Positions 1 to 8,582 of a DNA stretch of 64,000 nt are shown here, in pieces. The notes below the pieces were generated by a model. The model saw nothing but the letters and a program-made list of their open reading frames with translations, did not search any database and was not told the DNA's origin. Origin of the DNA: Palsa-739 sp036512155 (GTDB taxonomy: Bacteria > Actinomycetota > Thermoleophilia > Gaiellales > Gaiellaceae); the NCBI GenBank assembly GCA_036512155.1, contig DATCBD010000085.1, positions 1 to 64,000 on the forward strand. The letters are read 5' to 3'. A program made the position numbers and the translations under genes. Each line of letters opens with the position of its first letter. The first letter of the stretch is position 1.

Positions 1-2
1 TC

Positions 3-641
3 TTCGCCGTGCACGCGGTGACGACGCCCGCCGCTCGCGGCCGCGGCGTGTTCTCGGTGCTCGAGCTGCACAACGAGCGGGAGGCCGCCGCCGCCGGAGC
101 ACAGTGGGCGCTCGGGTTTACGAACCCGATGGCCGGCCCGATCCTCGTCGGCAAGCTCGGGTGGGAGGACGTCGCGTCCCTCCGGGTGTGGGCGCGGCCG
201 AAGCGGCTCCGTCGCCGAGGTCGAGGGCAGCTCCGCGTCGCGGCGGGGGTGCCGGCCGTCTCCGGCGAGCGGCGGCTGCGCGGGCGCCACATCGTCCGCG
301 ACCGCGAGTACCTCGAGTGGCGATACCGTCGGTCGCCGCGGCAGTACGCGCAGGTGGGCGATGCGATTGTGACGCACGCCCGCTGGCACGGATTCTCGTC
401 GGCGGTCGTCTGCGAAGGCGCGGATGCCCGGTCGCTCCGCCGCGCAGCCGCGGCGGTCGACGCCGACGTCGCGGTCGCGTTCGTCAACGACGGCGAGGCC
501 CACGCCTTTCTCGCTGCCGGCTTCGTGCCGACCCCACGCACCATCCGCTTCATCGGCAAGCGCATCCGTGACGACGCCCCACCTCTTCCCCATGACCGGC
601 GAGCGTGGAGCTTCTCGCTCGGAGACCTCGACTTCTTCTGA
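3..641 (+). CDS. GNAT-like acyltransferase, 5' end cut by window
   Basis: The reading frame is open from the first complete codon, so the true start lies upstream and only the C-terminal part is present (about 212 residues). The first residues carry a GNAT motif A-like segment (TPAARGRGVF), followed by an N-x-P stretch (GFTNPMAGPILVGKLGW) typical of the GNAT proteins found in polysaccharide clusters. Known members use acetyl-CoA to acylate a sugar or amine; the substrate here is unknown. The stop codon overlaps the next start by one base (TGATG), so it is probably co-transcribed with the glycosyltransferases downstream. The alternative is a non-catalytic GNAT-fold protein. Confidence 0.6.
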   Translation, partial: FAVHAVTTPAARGRGVFSVLELHNEREAAAAGAQWALGFTNPMAGPILVGKLGWEDVASLRVWARPKRLRRRGRGQLRVAAGVPAVSGERRLRGRHIVRDREYLEWRYRRSPRQYAQVGDAIVTHARWHGFSSAVVCEGADARSLRRAAAAVDADVAVAFVNDGEAHAFLAAGFVPTPRTIRFIGKRIRDDAPPLPHDRRAWSFSLGDLDFF

Positions 642-1687
642 TGCGGAAGCTCGTCTTCATCACGCAGGTTGTCGACCCCGGCGACCCCAACCTCGGTGCG
701 ACGACCGCGAAGATCGCCGCGCTCGCCCGGCGGCTCGACGAGGTTGTCGTGCTCTGCGACCGAGGCGATGCAGCAGAGCTGCCGGCCAACTGCCGCGTGC
801 GGACGTTCGGTGCGCCGACGAGGGTCGGTCGAGCGCGCCGCTACGTGGCCGCACTGCGCGACGAGCTGCGCGAGCCGCCGATCGCCGTGTTCGCCCACAT
901 GATCCCGCTGTACGCCGTCGTTGCCGCGCCCTTCGTCCGGCCGCGCCGGATCCCGTTGATGCTGTGGTACACGCACTGGAAGGCGCACGTCGTGCTCCGC
1001 ATGGCGGTGGCCGTGTGCACCGACGTGCTGAGTTTCGACGAGCGCTCGTTCCCGCTTCGCTCGCGCAAGGTGCGCGGCATCGGTCACGGGATCGACGTGG
1101 ACGAGTTCCCCTGCCAACCTGCGAAGCCGTCGGCCGGCCGTTCGCTCCGGGTGCTGTCTCTCGGGCGCTACTCGCCGCCGAAGAAGCTCGAGGAAATGAT
1201 CGACGGTGTGCGCATCGCCCGTACACGGGGCCTCGACGTGCGCATCGACCTCTACGGAACGGCCGGCACGCCGGCGACGGAGACATACAAGCGCAGCCTC
1301 GAGGCCCTCGTGGCGCAGCCCGGCTATCGCGAGTTCGCGAGTATCGGCAGCGCCGTCCCCCGGACCGAGCTGCCGCCCGTCTACGGTGAGGCCGACGTGG
1401 TCGCATCCGACTTCATCTCGCCCGACAAGGTCGTGCTGGAGGCGTGCTCGTCGTGCCGCCCCGTCCTCGCTTCGGAACAGTCCTTCGACCGCTTGTTCGA
1501 GGGCATCGAGCCCGCACTTGCCTTCGAGCGGGGCCGACCCGAGACATTCGCCGATCGGCTCGAGGCGCTCGCTGCGCTCAGCGACGAGGAGCGGCACGCG
1601 GTCGGTTGCGAGCTGCGGGAGCGAGTCCGGCTGCACCACTCGGTCGAGACGTGGGCCGCCGCGATCGTGAGACTGGCGGACCGATGA
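641..1687 (+). CDS. GT4-like glycosyltransferase
   Basis: 348 residues with a GT-B layout. The N-terminal Rossmann half contains LVFITQVVDPGDPNLGATTAK and the C-terminal half contains LSLGRYSPPKKLEEMI, a typical GT4 donor-domain start. The usual GT4 E-x7-E motif is weak (SPDKVVLEACSSCRPVLA), so donor-site chemistry may differ. It should transfer a sugar from a nucleotide donor to a lipid-linked glycan on the cytoplasmic face. The ATG at 641 is chosen because it overlaps the preceding TGA by one base; the longer frame from 605 adds an Arg-rich leader without family features. It overlaps the next gene by ATGA. The specific sugar cannot be told from sequence. Confidence 0.75.
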   Translation: MRKLVFITQVVDPGDPNLGATTAKIAALARRLDEVVVLCDRGDAAELPANCRVRTFGAPTRVGRARRYVAALRDELREPPIAVFAHMIPLYAVVAAPFVRPRRIPLMLWYTHWKAHVVLRMAVAVCTDVLSFDERSFPLRSRKVRGIGHGIDVDEFPCQPAKPSAGRSLRVLSLGRYSPPKKLEEMIDGVRIARTRGLDVRIDLYGTAGTPATETYKRSLEALVAQPGYREFASIGSAVPRTELPPVYGEADVVASDFISPDKVVLEACSSCRPVLASEQSFDRLFEGIEPALAFERGRPETFADRLEALAALSDEERHAVGCELRERVRLHHSVETWAAAIVRLADR

Positions 1688-2787
1688 AGCGCGGCTCAGT
1701 CGTCCATCTCCAGAAGGTCGCCGGCATTTCCGGGTCCGAAGCACACCTGCTCGCGCTGCTGCCACGGCTGCAGGAGCGCGGCTGGGACGTGCGCATGCTC
1801 ATGCTGCACGAGGACGAGCCCGGCGCCTGGGAATTCGCGCGGGCTCTCGAATCGCGCGGGGTGGCGCTCGACGCAATTCGCGTTCGAGCGGACGTCGATC
1901 CGATCGCCTTCGCCCGGCTCGTCGGGTACCTCGTGCGCGCGAGGCCGGCGATCCTTCACACCCATCTCGTGCACGGCGAGACGTACGGGCTGCTCGCCGG
2001 AGCCGCCGTGCGCGTCCCCGTGCGCTTCTCCACGAAGCACGGCTTCAACGAGTTCCGGGAGATGCCGTACTTCGGTCTCGCCGACCGCGCAGTCGCGAGC
2101 CTCGCCCACGTCGAGATCGCCATCTCGCGCGGGCTTGCCCGCTATCTCGAGGAGGTGGAGGGCTTCGACGGCGAGAGCTTCGAGATCGTCCATTACGGGA
2201 TCGAGCCCGACGGCGAGCCGGCTCCGTACGCACAGGGGACCCCGCGGCTCCTGTGCGTCGGGCGCCTCATCCCGATCAAGGGGCACATCGTGCTTCTGCG
2301 TGCGTTCGCGGCCGCGCGCCGGACGGTGCCCGGTCTCGAGCTCGACATCGCGGGCCGCGGCCCGCTCGAGCCCGCGCTCCGCGCGCTCGCCCGCGAGCTG
2401 GGCGTCGCCGATGCGGTGCGCTTCCTCGGTCACATCACACCGATCCAGAGTGCGATCGAGCGCGCCACGGTCGTCGTCGTCCCGTCAATGGGTGAGGGCT
2501 TCGGCATGGTCGCGCTCGAAGCGATGGAGCGCGCCCGACCGGTCATCGCAGCCGAGATCGGGGGCCTGGGCGAGATCGTGCGCGACGGCGAGACGGGATT
2601 GCTCGTTCCGGCTGGCGAAGCGGAGCCCTTGGCTGATGCGATCGGTCGTCTCGCCGGCGACCCGGAGCTCGCGCGGCGCATGGGCGAAGCCGGGAGACGC
2701 CGGGCGCTCGCACGTTTCCTCCAGGTCTTCTGCACCGAGCGGACGGAGTTGCTGTACGAGGCCGCGCTCGAGCGAGCCGACCGCTGA
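1684..2787 (+). CDS. GT4 glycosyltransferase
   Basis: 367 residues. The N-terminus has the Gly-rich acceptor-domain loop (HLQKVAGISGSEAHLL). The donor domain starts around residue 190 with LLCVGRLIPIKGH and carries the GEGFGMVALEAMERARPV motif with both GT4 glutamates, so it looks catalytically intact. It starts with ATGA overlapping the previous gene and ends TGATG into the methyltransferase, giving a tightly coupled operon. It is clearly related to the GT4 gene on the minus strand at 3506-4555 (same GSE-HLL motif), suggesting local duplication. Role: one sugar-addition step in the surface glycan; donor and acceptor unknown. Confidence 0.88.
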   Translation: MKRGSVVHLQKVAGISGSEAHLLALLPRLQERGWDVRMLMLHEDEPGAWEFARALESRGVALDAIRVRADVDPIAFARLVGYLVRARPAILHTHLVHGETYGLLAGAAVRVPVRFSTKHGFNEFREMPYFGLADRAVASLAHVEIAISRGLARYLEEVEGFDGESFEIVHYGIEPDGEPAPYAQGTPRLLCVGRLIPIKGHIVLLRAFAAARRTVPGLELDIAGRGPLEPALRALARELGVADAVRFLGHITPIQSAIERATVVVVPSMGEGFGMVALEAMERARPVIAAEIGGLGEIVRDGETGLLVPAGEAEPLADAIGRLAGDPELARRMGEAGRRRALARFLQVFCTERTELLYEAALERADR

Positions 2788-3521
2788 TGGCTCGGCCGCT
2801 CGAATCGATCCGAGAAGCCATCCGCGAGGGCAGCCCGCTCGACTCGGCCGCGACGGAGCGGATCGTTTCCACGCGGTTCGACCACCTTCCGCAACGCCTC
2901 GTGTCCGCGTTGAAGGAGTGGCCGCTCGAACAGGCTGCCGTTCTCGATGTCGGATCCTCGTACGGAACGTGCCTGATCCATTTCGGCCCGGGCAGCGTTG
3001 GCATGGACAACGACGACGAGGGCGTGACGTTCACGCAGGCGCTGGGCCTCGACGCGCTTCTCGCCGATCTCGAGGATCCGGAGCAGCTCGGCCGGATTCC
3101 CGACGGTGTCTTCGACTACCTGTGGGTCTCCGACGTCCTCGAGCATCTCGAAGCGCCGCGGCTCGTTCTGCGCCGCCTCTCGACGAAGCTGAAGCCCGGC
3201 GGCTCGCTGCTCCTGCAGACGAGCGTCCTGCCGCGCTATCGACCTGTGCGCCGGCTGTTACGGCGGATCGGCGAGCACCCGTTCGACGCCGAGGTGCACT
3301 ACCACCAGTGGACGACCGACACCGTCGCCCACCTGCTGCGCCGGGCGGGCTATCGCCCGGCCCGGGTCGTTCCGCTCGTGCCACCCCGGCTCGCCCGCCT
3401 CGCTCCCGTCGTTCCGGCCGACGTAGCGTCACGGGTGATCGTCGAAGCCGTTGTCGATCCTGCGCTCACCGAGCGTGCCGACCGCGCCGTCGCCCGGAAC
3501 CTCCGTCAGAGCCGTTCGTAG
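2787..3521 (+). CDS. SAM-dependent class I methyltransferase
   Basis: 244 residues with a methyltransferase type 11/23 fold. Motif I is degenerate but recognisable (AVLDVGSSYGTCLIHF), the acidic post-I strand follows (SVGMDNDDEG), and the motif IV region reads VFDYLWVSDVLEHLEAP, with the H-L-E pattern common in glycan-cluster methyltransferases. The C-terminal half holds a basic region with several Arg-rich segments. Likely role: O-methylation of a sugar in the glycan built by the neighbouring GT4 enzymes. Its 3' end overlaps the convergent GT4 gene by 16 nt, so the plus-strand operon probably ends here. Confidence 0.75.
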   Translation: MARPLESIREAIREGSPLDSAATERIVSTRFDHLPQRLVSALKEWPLEQAAVLDVGSSYGTCLIHFGPGSVGMDNDDEGVTFTQALGLDALLADLEDPEQLGRIPDGVFDYLWVSDVLEHLEAPRLVLRRLSTKLKPGGSLLLQTSVLPRYRPVRRLLRRIGEHPFDAEVHYHQWTTDTVAHLLRRAGYRPARVVPLVPPRLARLAPVVPADVASRVIVEAVVDPALTERADRAVARNLRQSRS

Positions 3522-4555
3522 AGTGCGACCGTCCGGTCGGCCATCCGCTGCACCGAGAACTCGCGACGTGCCCGCTCGAGCCCGGCCGGCCCGAGGCCGG
3601 GGTCGGCGAGCGCGCGTTCGACCGCGCGCGCGAGGGCGGCGGGATCGTCCGGCTGAACGAGCACGCCGGTCTCGCCGTCGGCGACGAGCTCCGGCAGCGA
3701 GCTGACGTCCGTGGCGACGACCGGCAGCCCGCACACCATGGCCTCGAGGACGGCGAGCCCGAATCCCTCCCAGCGCGCCGGTTGGACATACACCGAAGCG
3801 CGTCGCAGCCACGCTGCGACATCGGGGACGCGGCCGGGCAAGAAGACGCGCGACTCGACGACGTGCTCGCGTGCGAGCTCCTCGAGGGCATCCCGTTCCG
3901 GCCCTTCGCCGAGCACGACGAGGACGACATCGTCGGGCAGGAAGGAGAGCGCCTCCACGGCCACGTCGATGCCCTTCTGTCGGGTCAGCCGCGAGACGGC
4001 CAGGACGATGCGTGCGTCGTGCGGCACGTCGTCGGGCGGGTTCGTCCCCCACGCGCGCGGAGGCTCGTCGAGCCCGTAGTGGATCGTCTCCACCTTCGCC
4101 GCCGGAACGCCGACGCGCTCGACGGTGAAGCGGTGCAACGAGTCGGAGATGGTGACGACGCGGTCGGCGAGACGGGCGAGGCCGCGCTCGACGAAGCGGA
4201 ACGCCCCGGTTCTGAACGGATCGTCGTTGTGCTTCGTCGAGACGAGGGTGGTACAGCGCAGTTTCGCTGCGAGGCCGCCGTACAGGTCGGCGTGCACGAG
4301 ATGTGTATGCACGACGTCGGCGCGCGCGTCCCGCACGAGCCGTGCGAGGAGCAACGGGTCGAGGTCGCGCGGGGCGGGAATGCGTACGGCCGGCACGGTC
4401 AGCGCGTCGTAGAAGTCGGAAGGGTCCCAGGACGGATCGTCGAGCCCGATGAAGACGGGCTCGATGCCGCGATCTGCGAGCGCGGGGAGCAGCGTGAGGA
4501 GGTGGCGCTCGGACCCGCCGATCCCGCGCATGCGATGGACGTGGACGACCTTCAT
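3506..4555 (-). CDS. GT4 glycosyltransferase
   Basis: 349 residues. The start MKVVHVHRMRGIGGSERHLL matches the GT4 acceptor-domain loop. The donor domain follows (ILAVSRLTRQKGIDVAVEAL) and the EGFGLAVLEAMVCGLPVVAT motif retains both conserved glutamates. The ATG at 4555 is preferred because it overlaps the asnB stop (ATGA at 4552-4555) and matches the family start; the longer upstream frame is antisense-like and Arg-rich. Second gene of an asnB-GT4 minus-strand operon. Paralogous to the plus-strand gene at 1684. It acts at the cytoplasmic face of the membrane on a lipid-linked or nascent glycan. Confidence 0.88.
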   Translation of the reverse strand: MKVVHVHRMRGIGGSERHLLTLLPALADRGIEPVFIGLDDPSWDPSDFYDALTVPAVRIPAPRDLDPLLLARLVRDARADVVHTHLVHADLYGGLAAKLRCTTLVSTKHNDDPFRTGAFRFVERGLARLADRVVTISDSLHRFTVERVGVPAAKVETIHYGLDEPPRAWGTNPPDDVPHDARIVLAVSRLTRQKGIDVAVEALSFLPDDVVLVVLGEGPERDALEELAREHVVESRVFLPGRVPDVAAWLRRASVYVQPARWEGFGLAVLEAMVCGLPVVATDVSSLPELVADGETGVLVQPDDPAALARAVERALADPGLGPAGLERARREFSVQRMADRTVALYERL

Positions 4556-6417
4556 GCGGCGGCGTCGACGTGCGTGCGCTGCCAGAGCTCGAGCATCGTC
4601 AACACCCACAGGCGGTGCCCGTTGTCCGCTCGGCCCGCCGCGTGCTCCGAGAGAAGACGCTCCACCGCCTCGGTCCGGAACCAGCCTCGGCTCCGCGCGC
4701 GCTCGTCGAGGAGTAGTTCGCGCGCCAGCGGTTGCAGATCGCCGCGGAACCACTCCGCGAGCGGAAGGCCGAAGCCGCTCTTGCCGCGGGCAGCGACCTC
4801 CGGCGGGAGCTCCGCCGCGAACGCGCGCCGCAACGCGATCTTGCCGGTGCGGCCCTGCTGCTTCAGTCCGTCCGGCAGCGAGAGACCGAGCTCGATGACG
4901 CGGCGGTCGAGGAGCGGCGAACGCAGCTCGAGCGAGTGCGCCATGGAGGCGATGTCCGACTTGGGAAGAAGATCGCCGGGGAGGTACGTGCTCAAGTCCA
5001 GGAGCTGGAGGCCCGTGGTGCCCTCGTCCGGCGGTGCGCCGAGCAGGAAGCCGGCCGAGGTCAGCGTGCCGATCTCGGCCTTCGCCGCGGCGCTCCAGAG
5101 CTCCGCACGCTCCTGCAGCGTGAAGACCTGCATGAGCCGGCCGTACCGCTCGGCCCGCGGGACGGCCGCCGCCTCGAGGAAGCGCGCGACGCGGAACACC
5201 GGCGACCGGCGCTCCCGGCGACCGGCAGGAAGCCGGCGCAATATGCTCGCGCCCGCGCTCGCCACCGGCCTCGGCACGTGCTCGGCGAGCGCGGCCGCCG
5301 CATAGCGCTCGTAGCCGGCGAACGACTCGTCGCCTCCGTCGCCGACGAGCCCGACGGTGACCTCGTGCCGCGCCGCCTCACAGATGAGAAACAGCGGCAG
5401 CGCCGCCTCGTCGCCGAGCGGCTCGTCGAACGCCTCCGCCAGACGCGGCAGCGTTGCCGCCGCGTCGGGCTCGAGGACGATCTCCTCGTGCTGCGTCGCG
5501 TACCGCTGCGCGACCGCACGAGCAAACGAGCGCTCGTCGTAACGCGCGTCGGCGAAGCCGACCGTGAATGTGCGTACCGGCTGCGCCGATGCGGCGGCCA
5601 CCAGCGCGACGACGACCGCCGAGTCGATCCCGCCCGAGAGGAGCGCGCCGAGCGGCACGTCGGACGCGAGACGTGCACGGACGGCCGCGGACACTTCGTC
5701 GCGAACGCGCTCGAGCCACGCCTCGTCCGAGAGCTTCTCCACGTGCGCGTGCGGATGCCAGTACCGCTCCTCGCGCTCGCCGGTGCCGTCGACGGTCAGC
5801 ACGGATGCGGGCGCGAGCCGATGGATGTCGCGGAACCCGGTGCGCGCGCCCGGGACGTACTGCAATGCGAGGTACGAGTCGAGCGCTGCCAGGTCGGGCT
5901 CACGGTGCACGCCGGGCACGGTGAGCAGCGCCTTCACCTCGGACGCGAACGCGAACGTGCCGTCGTCGAGGCGCGTCCAGACGAGCGGTTTCTTCCCGAG
6001 CCGGTCGCGGGCGAGCAAGAGGCGCTGTTCGGGGGCGTCCCAGAGCGCAATCGCGAACATGCCCTCGAGGCGCTCGACGAACGCCGGTCCGTACTCCTCG
6101 TACAGATGGGGAATGACCGGTGTGTCTCCGCGTCCGCGCACCTCGTGCCCACGCGCAGCCAGGTCGCGACGCAGCTCGGGGAAGTTGTAGAGCTCGCCGT
6201 TGAAGACCGCGACGACGTCGCCGCGCTCGTTCGCGACCGGCTGGTACCCGAGCTCCGGGTCGAGCACCTGCAGCCTCTGGTGGCCGAGCACGCACGCACC
6301 GAACGCCTCCGTCGAGCCCTGATCGGGGCCGCGATGGCGGATGCGTGCGCGCATCGCGTCGACGACCGCGGGAGGCGGGGCGCCGGACGGCGAATAGAGT
6401 CCGCAAATCCCGCACAT
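4552..6417 (-). CDS. asnB: Asparagine synthase (glutamine-hydrolysing), class II amidotransferase
   Basis: 621 residues with two domains. The Ntn-type glutaminase begins with the essential Cys2 (MCGICGLYS), followed by RHRGPDQGS and NGELYN (73-78). The synthetase domain has the ATP pyrophosphatase P-loop SGGIDS at 261-266. The start is set at 6417 because the catalytic Cys must be residue 2 after Met removal; the ATG two codons upstream would displace it. Such genes inside glycan loci are often not for bulk asparagine but for amidating a uronic acid or similar substituent; that role is inferred from context. It overlaps the following GT4 gene by ATGA and is divergent, 10 bp away, from the gene at 6428. 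No -10 element was recognised. Confidence 0.9.
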   Translation of the reverse strand: MCGICGLYSPSGAPPPAVVDAMRARIRHRGPDQGSTEAFGACVLGHQRLQVLDPELGYQPVANERGDVVAVFNGELYNFPELRRDLAARGHEVRGRGDTPVIPHLYEEYGPAFVERLEGMFAIALWDAPEQRLLLARDRLGKKPLVWTRLDDGTFAFASEVKALLTVPGVHREPDLAALDSYLALQYVPGARTGFRDIHRLAPASVLTVDGTGEREERYWHPHAHVEKLSDEAWLERVRDEVSAAVRARLASDVPLGALLSGGIDSAVVVALVAAASAQPVRTFTVGFADARYDERSFARAVAQRYATQHEEIVLEPDAAATLPRLAEAFDEPLGDEAALPLFLICEAARHEVTVGLVGDGGDESFAGYERYAAAALAEHVPRPVASAGASILRRLPAGRRERRSPVFRVARFLEAAAVPRAERYGRLMQVFTLQERAELWSAAAKAEIGTLTSAGFLLGAPPDEGTTGLQLLDLSTYLPGDLLPKSDIASMAHSLELRSPLLDRRVIELGLSLPDGLKQQGRTGKIALRRAFAAELPPEVAARGKSGFGLPLAEWFRGDLQPLARELLLDERARSRGWFRTEAVERLLSEHAAGRADNGHRLWVLTMLELWQRTHVDAAA

Positions 6418-6427
6418 CGGCAACAGT

Positions 6428-7030
6428 GTGCCTTCACCGTCAGCCGGGACTGCCGCCGTGGTGTCGTGCCACGTCGAGCGCCCGCTGGACGCCGTCGCCT
6501 GGGACCGCTTCGACCGGCTTCAGCGCCGGCGCCCGGGGGGCTTCGACGTGATCGCGCTCATGCGCCCGCCCGATGCGGAGCACGGTGAGGCGGAGGGGCC
6601 GTGGCTCGAGCGCGCCCGCGCGGCCGCCGCACGCGCGCCCTTCGGATTGCACACGCACTGGACGAGCCCCACGCACGCGCGCCCGACCGGGGGCGATCCG
6701 GCTGCGCGCGTCCGGAGCGACGCCGAGTGGATGCGCGCACGCGGCCTCGAGCCGCGCTACTTCTGCGGTGGCGGCTGGTACACCGACGAAGCCGTGCGCG
6801 CGACGGTCGCGGAGCTCGGGCTCGTCGACTGCACGCCGCGGCACGGCGAGCCGTCGCCCGGCGTCCTGCCGACGACACATTCACTGGGCTCGCTCGCCCG
6901 CGCGGTTCTCCGGCCGCTACCGCACTACGTGCATGCGTACTTCCACGACTACGACCTGCTCGACGCGCGCCGCCGCACCGCGTTGCTCGTGTCCCTGGCT
7001 GTCCTGGGACGCCGCGCCGAGAGGTTCTGA
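6428..7030 (+). CDS. Putative polysaccharide deacetylase-like protein
   Basis: 200 residues. A central GLHTHWTSPTHARP segment has the H-x-H arrangement of metal-binding NodB-like deacetylases. The C-terminus (HAYFHDYDLLDARRRTALL) resembles the last beta/alpha unit of bacterial cluster-associated polysaccharide deacetylases. The protein is shorter than a full NodB domain and the usual N-terminal catalytic Asp pair is not evident, so activity is doubtful. The start is uncertain: GTG 6428, 6458 or 6461. If active it would remove N- or O-acetyl groups from the glycan or a precursor. Confidence 0.5.
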   Translation: MPSPSAGTAAVVSCHVERPLDAVAWDRFDRLQRRRPGGFDVIALMRPPDAEHGEAEGPWLERARAAAARAPFGLHTHWTSPTHARPTGGDPAARVRSDAEWMRARGLEPRYFCGGGWYTDEAVRATVAELGLVDCTPRHGEPSPGVLPTTHSLGSLARAVLRPLPHYVHAYFHDYDLLDARRRTALLVSLAVLGRRAERF

Positions 7031-7043
7031 GAACCGCCGGAGC

Positions 7044-7049
7044 TACACT
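7044..7049 (+). promoter_or_regulatory. Putative -10 element (TACACT), leaderless start at 7058
   Basis: TACACT lies 8 nt before the GTG at 7058. There is no Shine-Dalgarno sequence between them, so the transcript probably begins at or next to the start codon. No clear -35 box is visible. Confidence 0.45.
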
Positions 7050-7057
7050 CCCGATTC

Positions 7058-8536
7058 GTGGCGACCAAGCCTGTTGTCGGCACCGAGTCGGGCGACCGTG
7101 CCGGAGTGGAGCTCCCCGCTTCCGACATCCGCTCGGCGCCCGTTCTCCCTTCCGGGATCCAGGTCCGTGCCCTCGGGCGGCGCTCCGTGAGCGTCGCCGC
7201 GCTCGTCCTGCTCGACCTCGCCGGTCTCTCGGGCGCGCTCTATCTCGCGCTCGTGCTGCGCGAGCTCTACCGCGGAACGAAACCGCTCCTTTGGGGCCTG
7301 CTCTGGAGCACGGAAGAGAACTGGCTGGCGTTCCTGACGCTCGTCACGATCCTCGTGTTCTGGCAGGCAGGACTGTACGCGCCGCGCGAGCGGCGTGCGG
7401 GCGCGGGGCGCATCGTGTCGTCGCTGCTTCTCATCACCGTCATCACCGTGATCTTCTCGGTCGGCACGGGGTACCAGCACTCCACGTTCGGTCTCTACAT
7501 CACCGCGTTCGTTCTCTCCGCGATCGCGATCGTTCTCCTGCGCTCGAGCTACGAGGTCGTGACCGCGGACCTGTGGCGTGTCGCCGGCGCGCGCAGGCGC
7601 GCGCTCCTCGTCGGCGAGGGTGAACGACTCGAGTCGCTCCGCCGCACGATCGGACGTGGACGCAGCGGCATCGACTACGACTTCGTCGGCGTCCTCTCGC
7701 AGAGCGAGCTGCGCGACCTTGGCGCAGTCTTGCGTGAGCACAAGCCGGACGAGCTCATCGTCTCGAGCGCCGACATGCATGAGGAGGCCCTGCTCGACCT
7801 CGTGGACGAGGCGCACCGCTTCGGCGTCAAGGTGCGGATCGCGCCGACGACGGCTGAGCTGCTCACGCAGCGCGCCGAGTACGTGCCCGGTCAGGGCGTT
7901 CCCCTGTTCGAGCTCCGGCCGCCGGTGTTCGCCGGCCTAGACTGGGCGGTGAAGCGCGCGTTCGACATCGCCGTGAGCACCGGACTGATCGTGCTCGCGT
8001 CGCCGTTCTGGGCGCTGATCGCGCTCGCCGTCAAGCTCGACTCTCCTGGCCCGATCTTCTACCGCGATCGCCGGATCGGGCTCGGGCAACAGGAGTTCGG
8101 GATGTTCAAGTTCAGGTCGATGTATGTCGACTCGAATCTCCGGCAGGCCGCGCTCGAGGCGTCCAACGAAGCATCGGGGCCGCTCTTCAAGATCAAGGAC
8201 GATCCGCGGGTCACGAAGGTCGGCGGGTTCCTGCGCCGCTATTCGCTCGACGAGCTGCCGCAGGTGCTGAACGTGCTGCGCGGCGAGATGTCGCTCGTCG
8301 GCCCGCGTCCGCTGCCGCTCCGCGACTACGTCCAGCTCGAGGATTGGCACCGCAAGCGCTATCTCGTGCTGCCCGGCATGACAGGCCTGTGGCAGGTGTC
8401 CGGGCGGATCGACCTCAGCTTCGACGACCTCGTTCGGCTCGACTTCTACTACCTCGAGAACTGGTCGATCTGGCTCGACATCTCGATCCTCGCGAAGACG
8501 CTGCCGGCCGTGGCCGCGCGCCGCGGCGCCTACTAG
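7058..8536 (+). CDS. Polyprenyl-phosphate sugar-1-phosphate transferase (WbaP/WcaJ type)
   Basis: 492 residues. An N-terminal membrane region with several helices (roughly 45-170) is followed by a CoA_binding_3-like Rossmann segment. The C-terminal bacterial sugar-transferase domain runs from about residue 300 and has KRAFDIAVST, SPGPIFYRDRRIG, FKFRSMY, the catalytic Asp-Glu pair in LDELPQV, SLVGPRPLP and LPGMTGLWQVSGR. The family transfers a hexose-1-phosphate from a nucleotide sugar to undecaprenyl phosphate, the first membrane step of repeat-unit assembly. It opens the forward group of genes. Length and all core motifs are complete, so I expect it to be active; donor specificity cannot be read from sequence. 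Confidence 0.92.
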   Translation: MATKPVVGTESGDRAGVELPASDIRSAPVLPSGIQVRALGRRSVSVAALVLLDLAGLSGALYLALVLRELYRGTKPLLWGLLWSTEENWLAFLTLVTILVFWQAGLYAPRERRAGAGRIVSSLLLITVITVIFSVGTGYQHSTFGLYITAFVLSAIAIVLLRSSYEVVTADLWRVAGARRRALLVGEGERLESLRRTIGRGRSGIDYDFVGVLSQSELRDLGAVLREHKPDELIVSSADMHEEALLDLVDEAHRFGVKVRIAPTTAELLTQRAEYVPGQGVPLFELRPPVFAGLDWAVKRAFDIAVSTGLIVLASPFWALIALAVKLDSPGPIFYRDRRIGLGQQEFGMFKFRSMYVDSNLRQAALEASNEASGPLFKIKDDPRVTKVGGFLRRYSLDELPQVLNVLRGEMSLVGPRPLPLRDYVQLEDWHRKRYLVLPGMTGLWQVSGRIDLSFDDLVRLDFYYLENWSIWLDISILAKTLPAVAARRGAY

Positions 8537-8547
8537 CCGCGCGGCTA
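8534..8547. terminator. 14-bp perfect palindrome after the sugar-transferase gene
   Basis: TAGCCGCGCGGCTA includes the stop codon of the upstream gene and is self-complementary. It could fold as a short hairpin and act as a weak terminator, or be a binding site in front of the 8583-10928 operon. There is no U-tract, so support is weak. Confidence 0.25.
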
Positions 8548-8570
8548 ACGGTTCCTTCAGATCTCATTGA

Positions 8571-8576
8571 CACAAT
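8571..8576 (+). promoter_or_regulatory. Putative -10 element (CACAAT), leaderless start at 8583
   Basis: CACAAT sits 6 nt before the GTG at 8583. It differs from the TANNNT pattern only in its first base and has the same spacing as many other starts in this window. Confidence 0.3.
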
Positions 8577-8582
8577 GGGCGC

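Noticed and set aside
2135..5305. 1056-codon plus-strand open frame
   Set aside because: It runs across the end of one GT4 gene, the methyltransferase and the antisense of two minus-strand genes. The translation is Arg/Ser/Ala-rich low-complexity with no motifs, a GC-driven shadow frame.
4732..6588. 618-codon plus-strand open frame opposite asnB
   Set aside because: asnB on the other strand has complete catalytic motifs; this frame has none.
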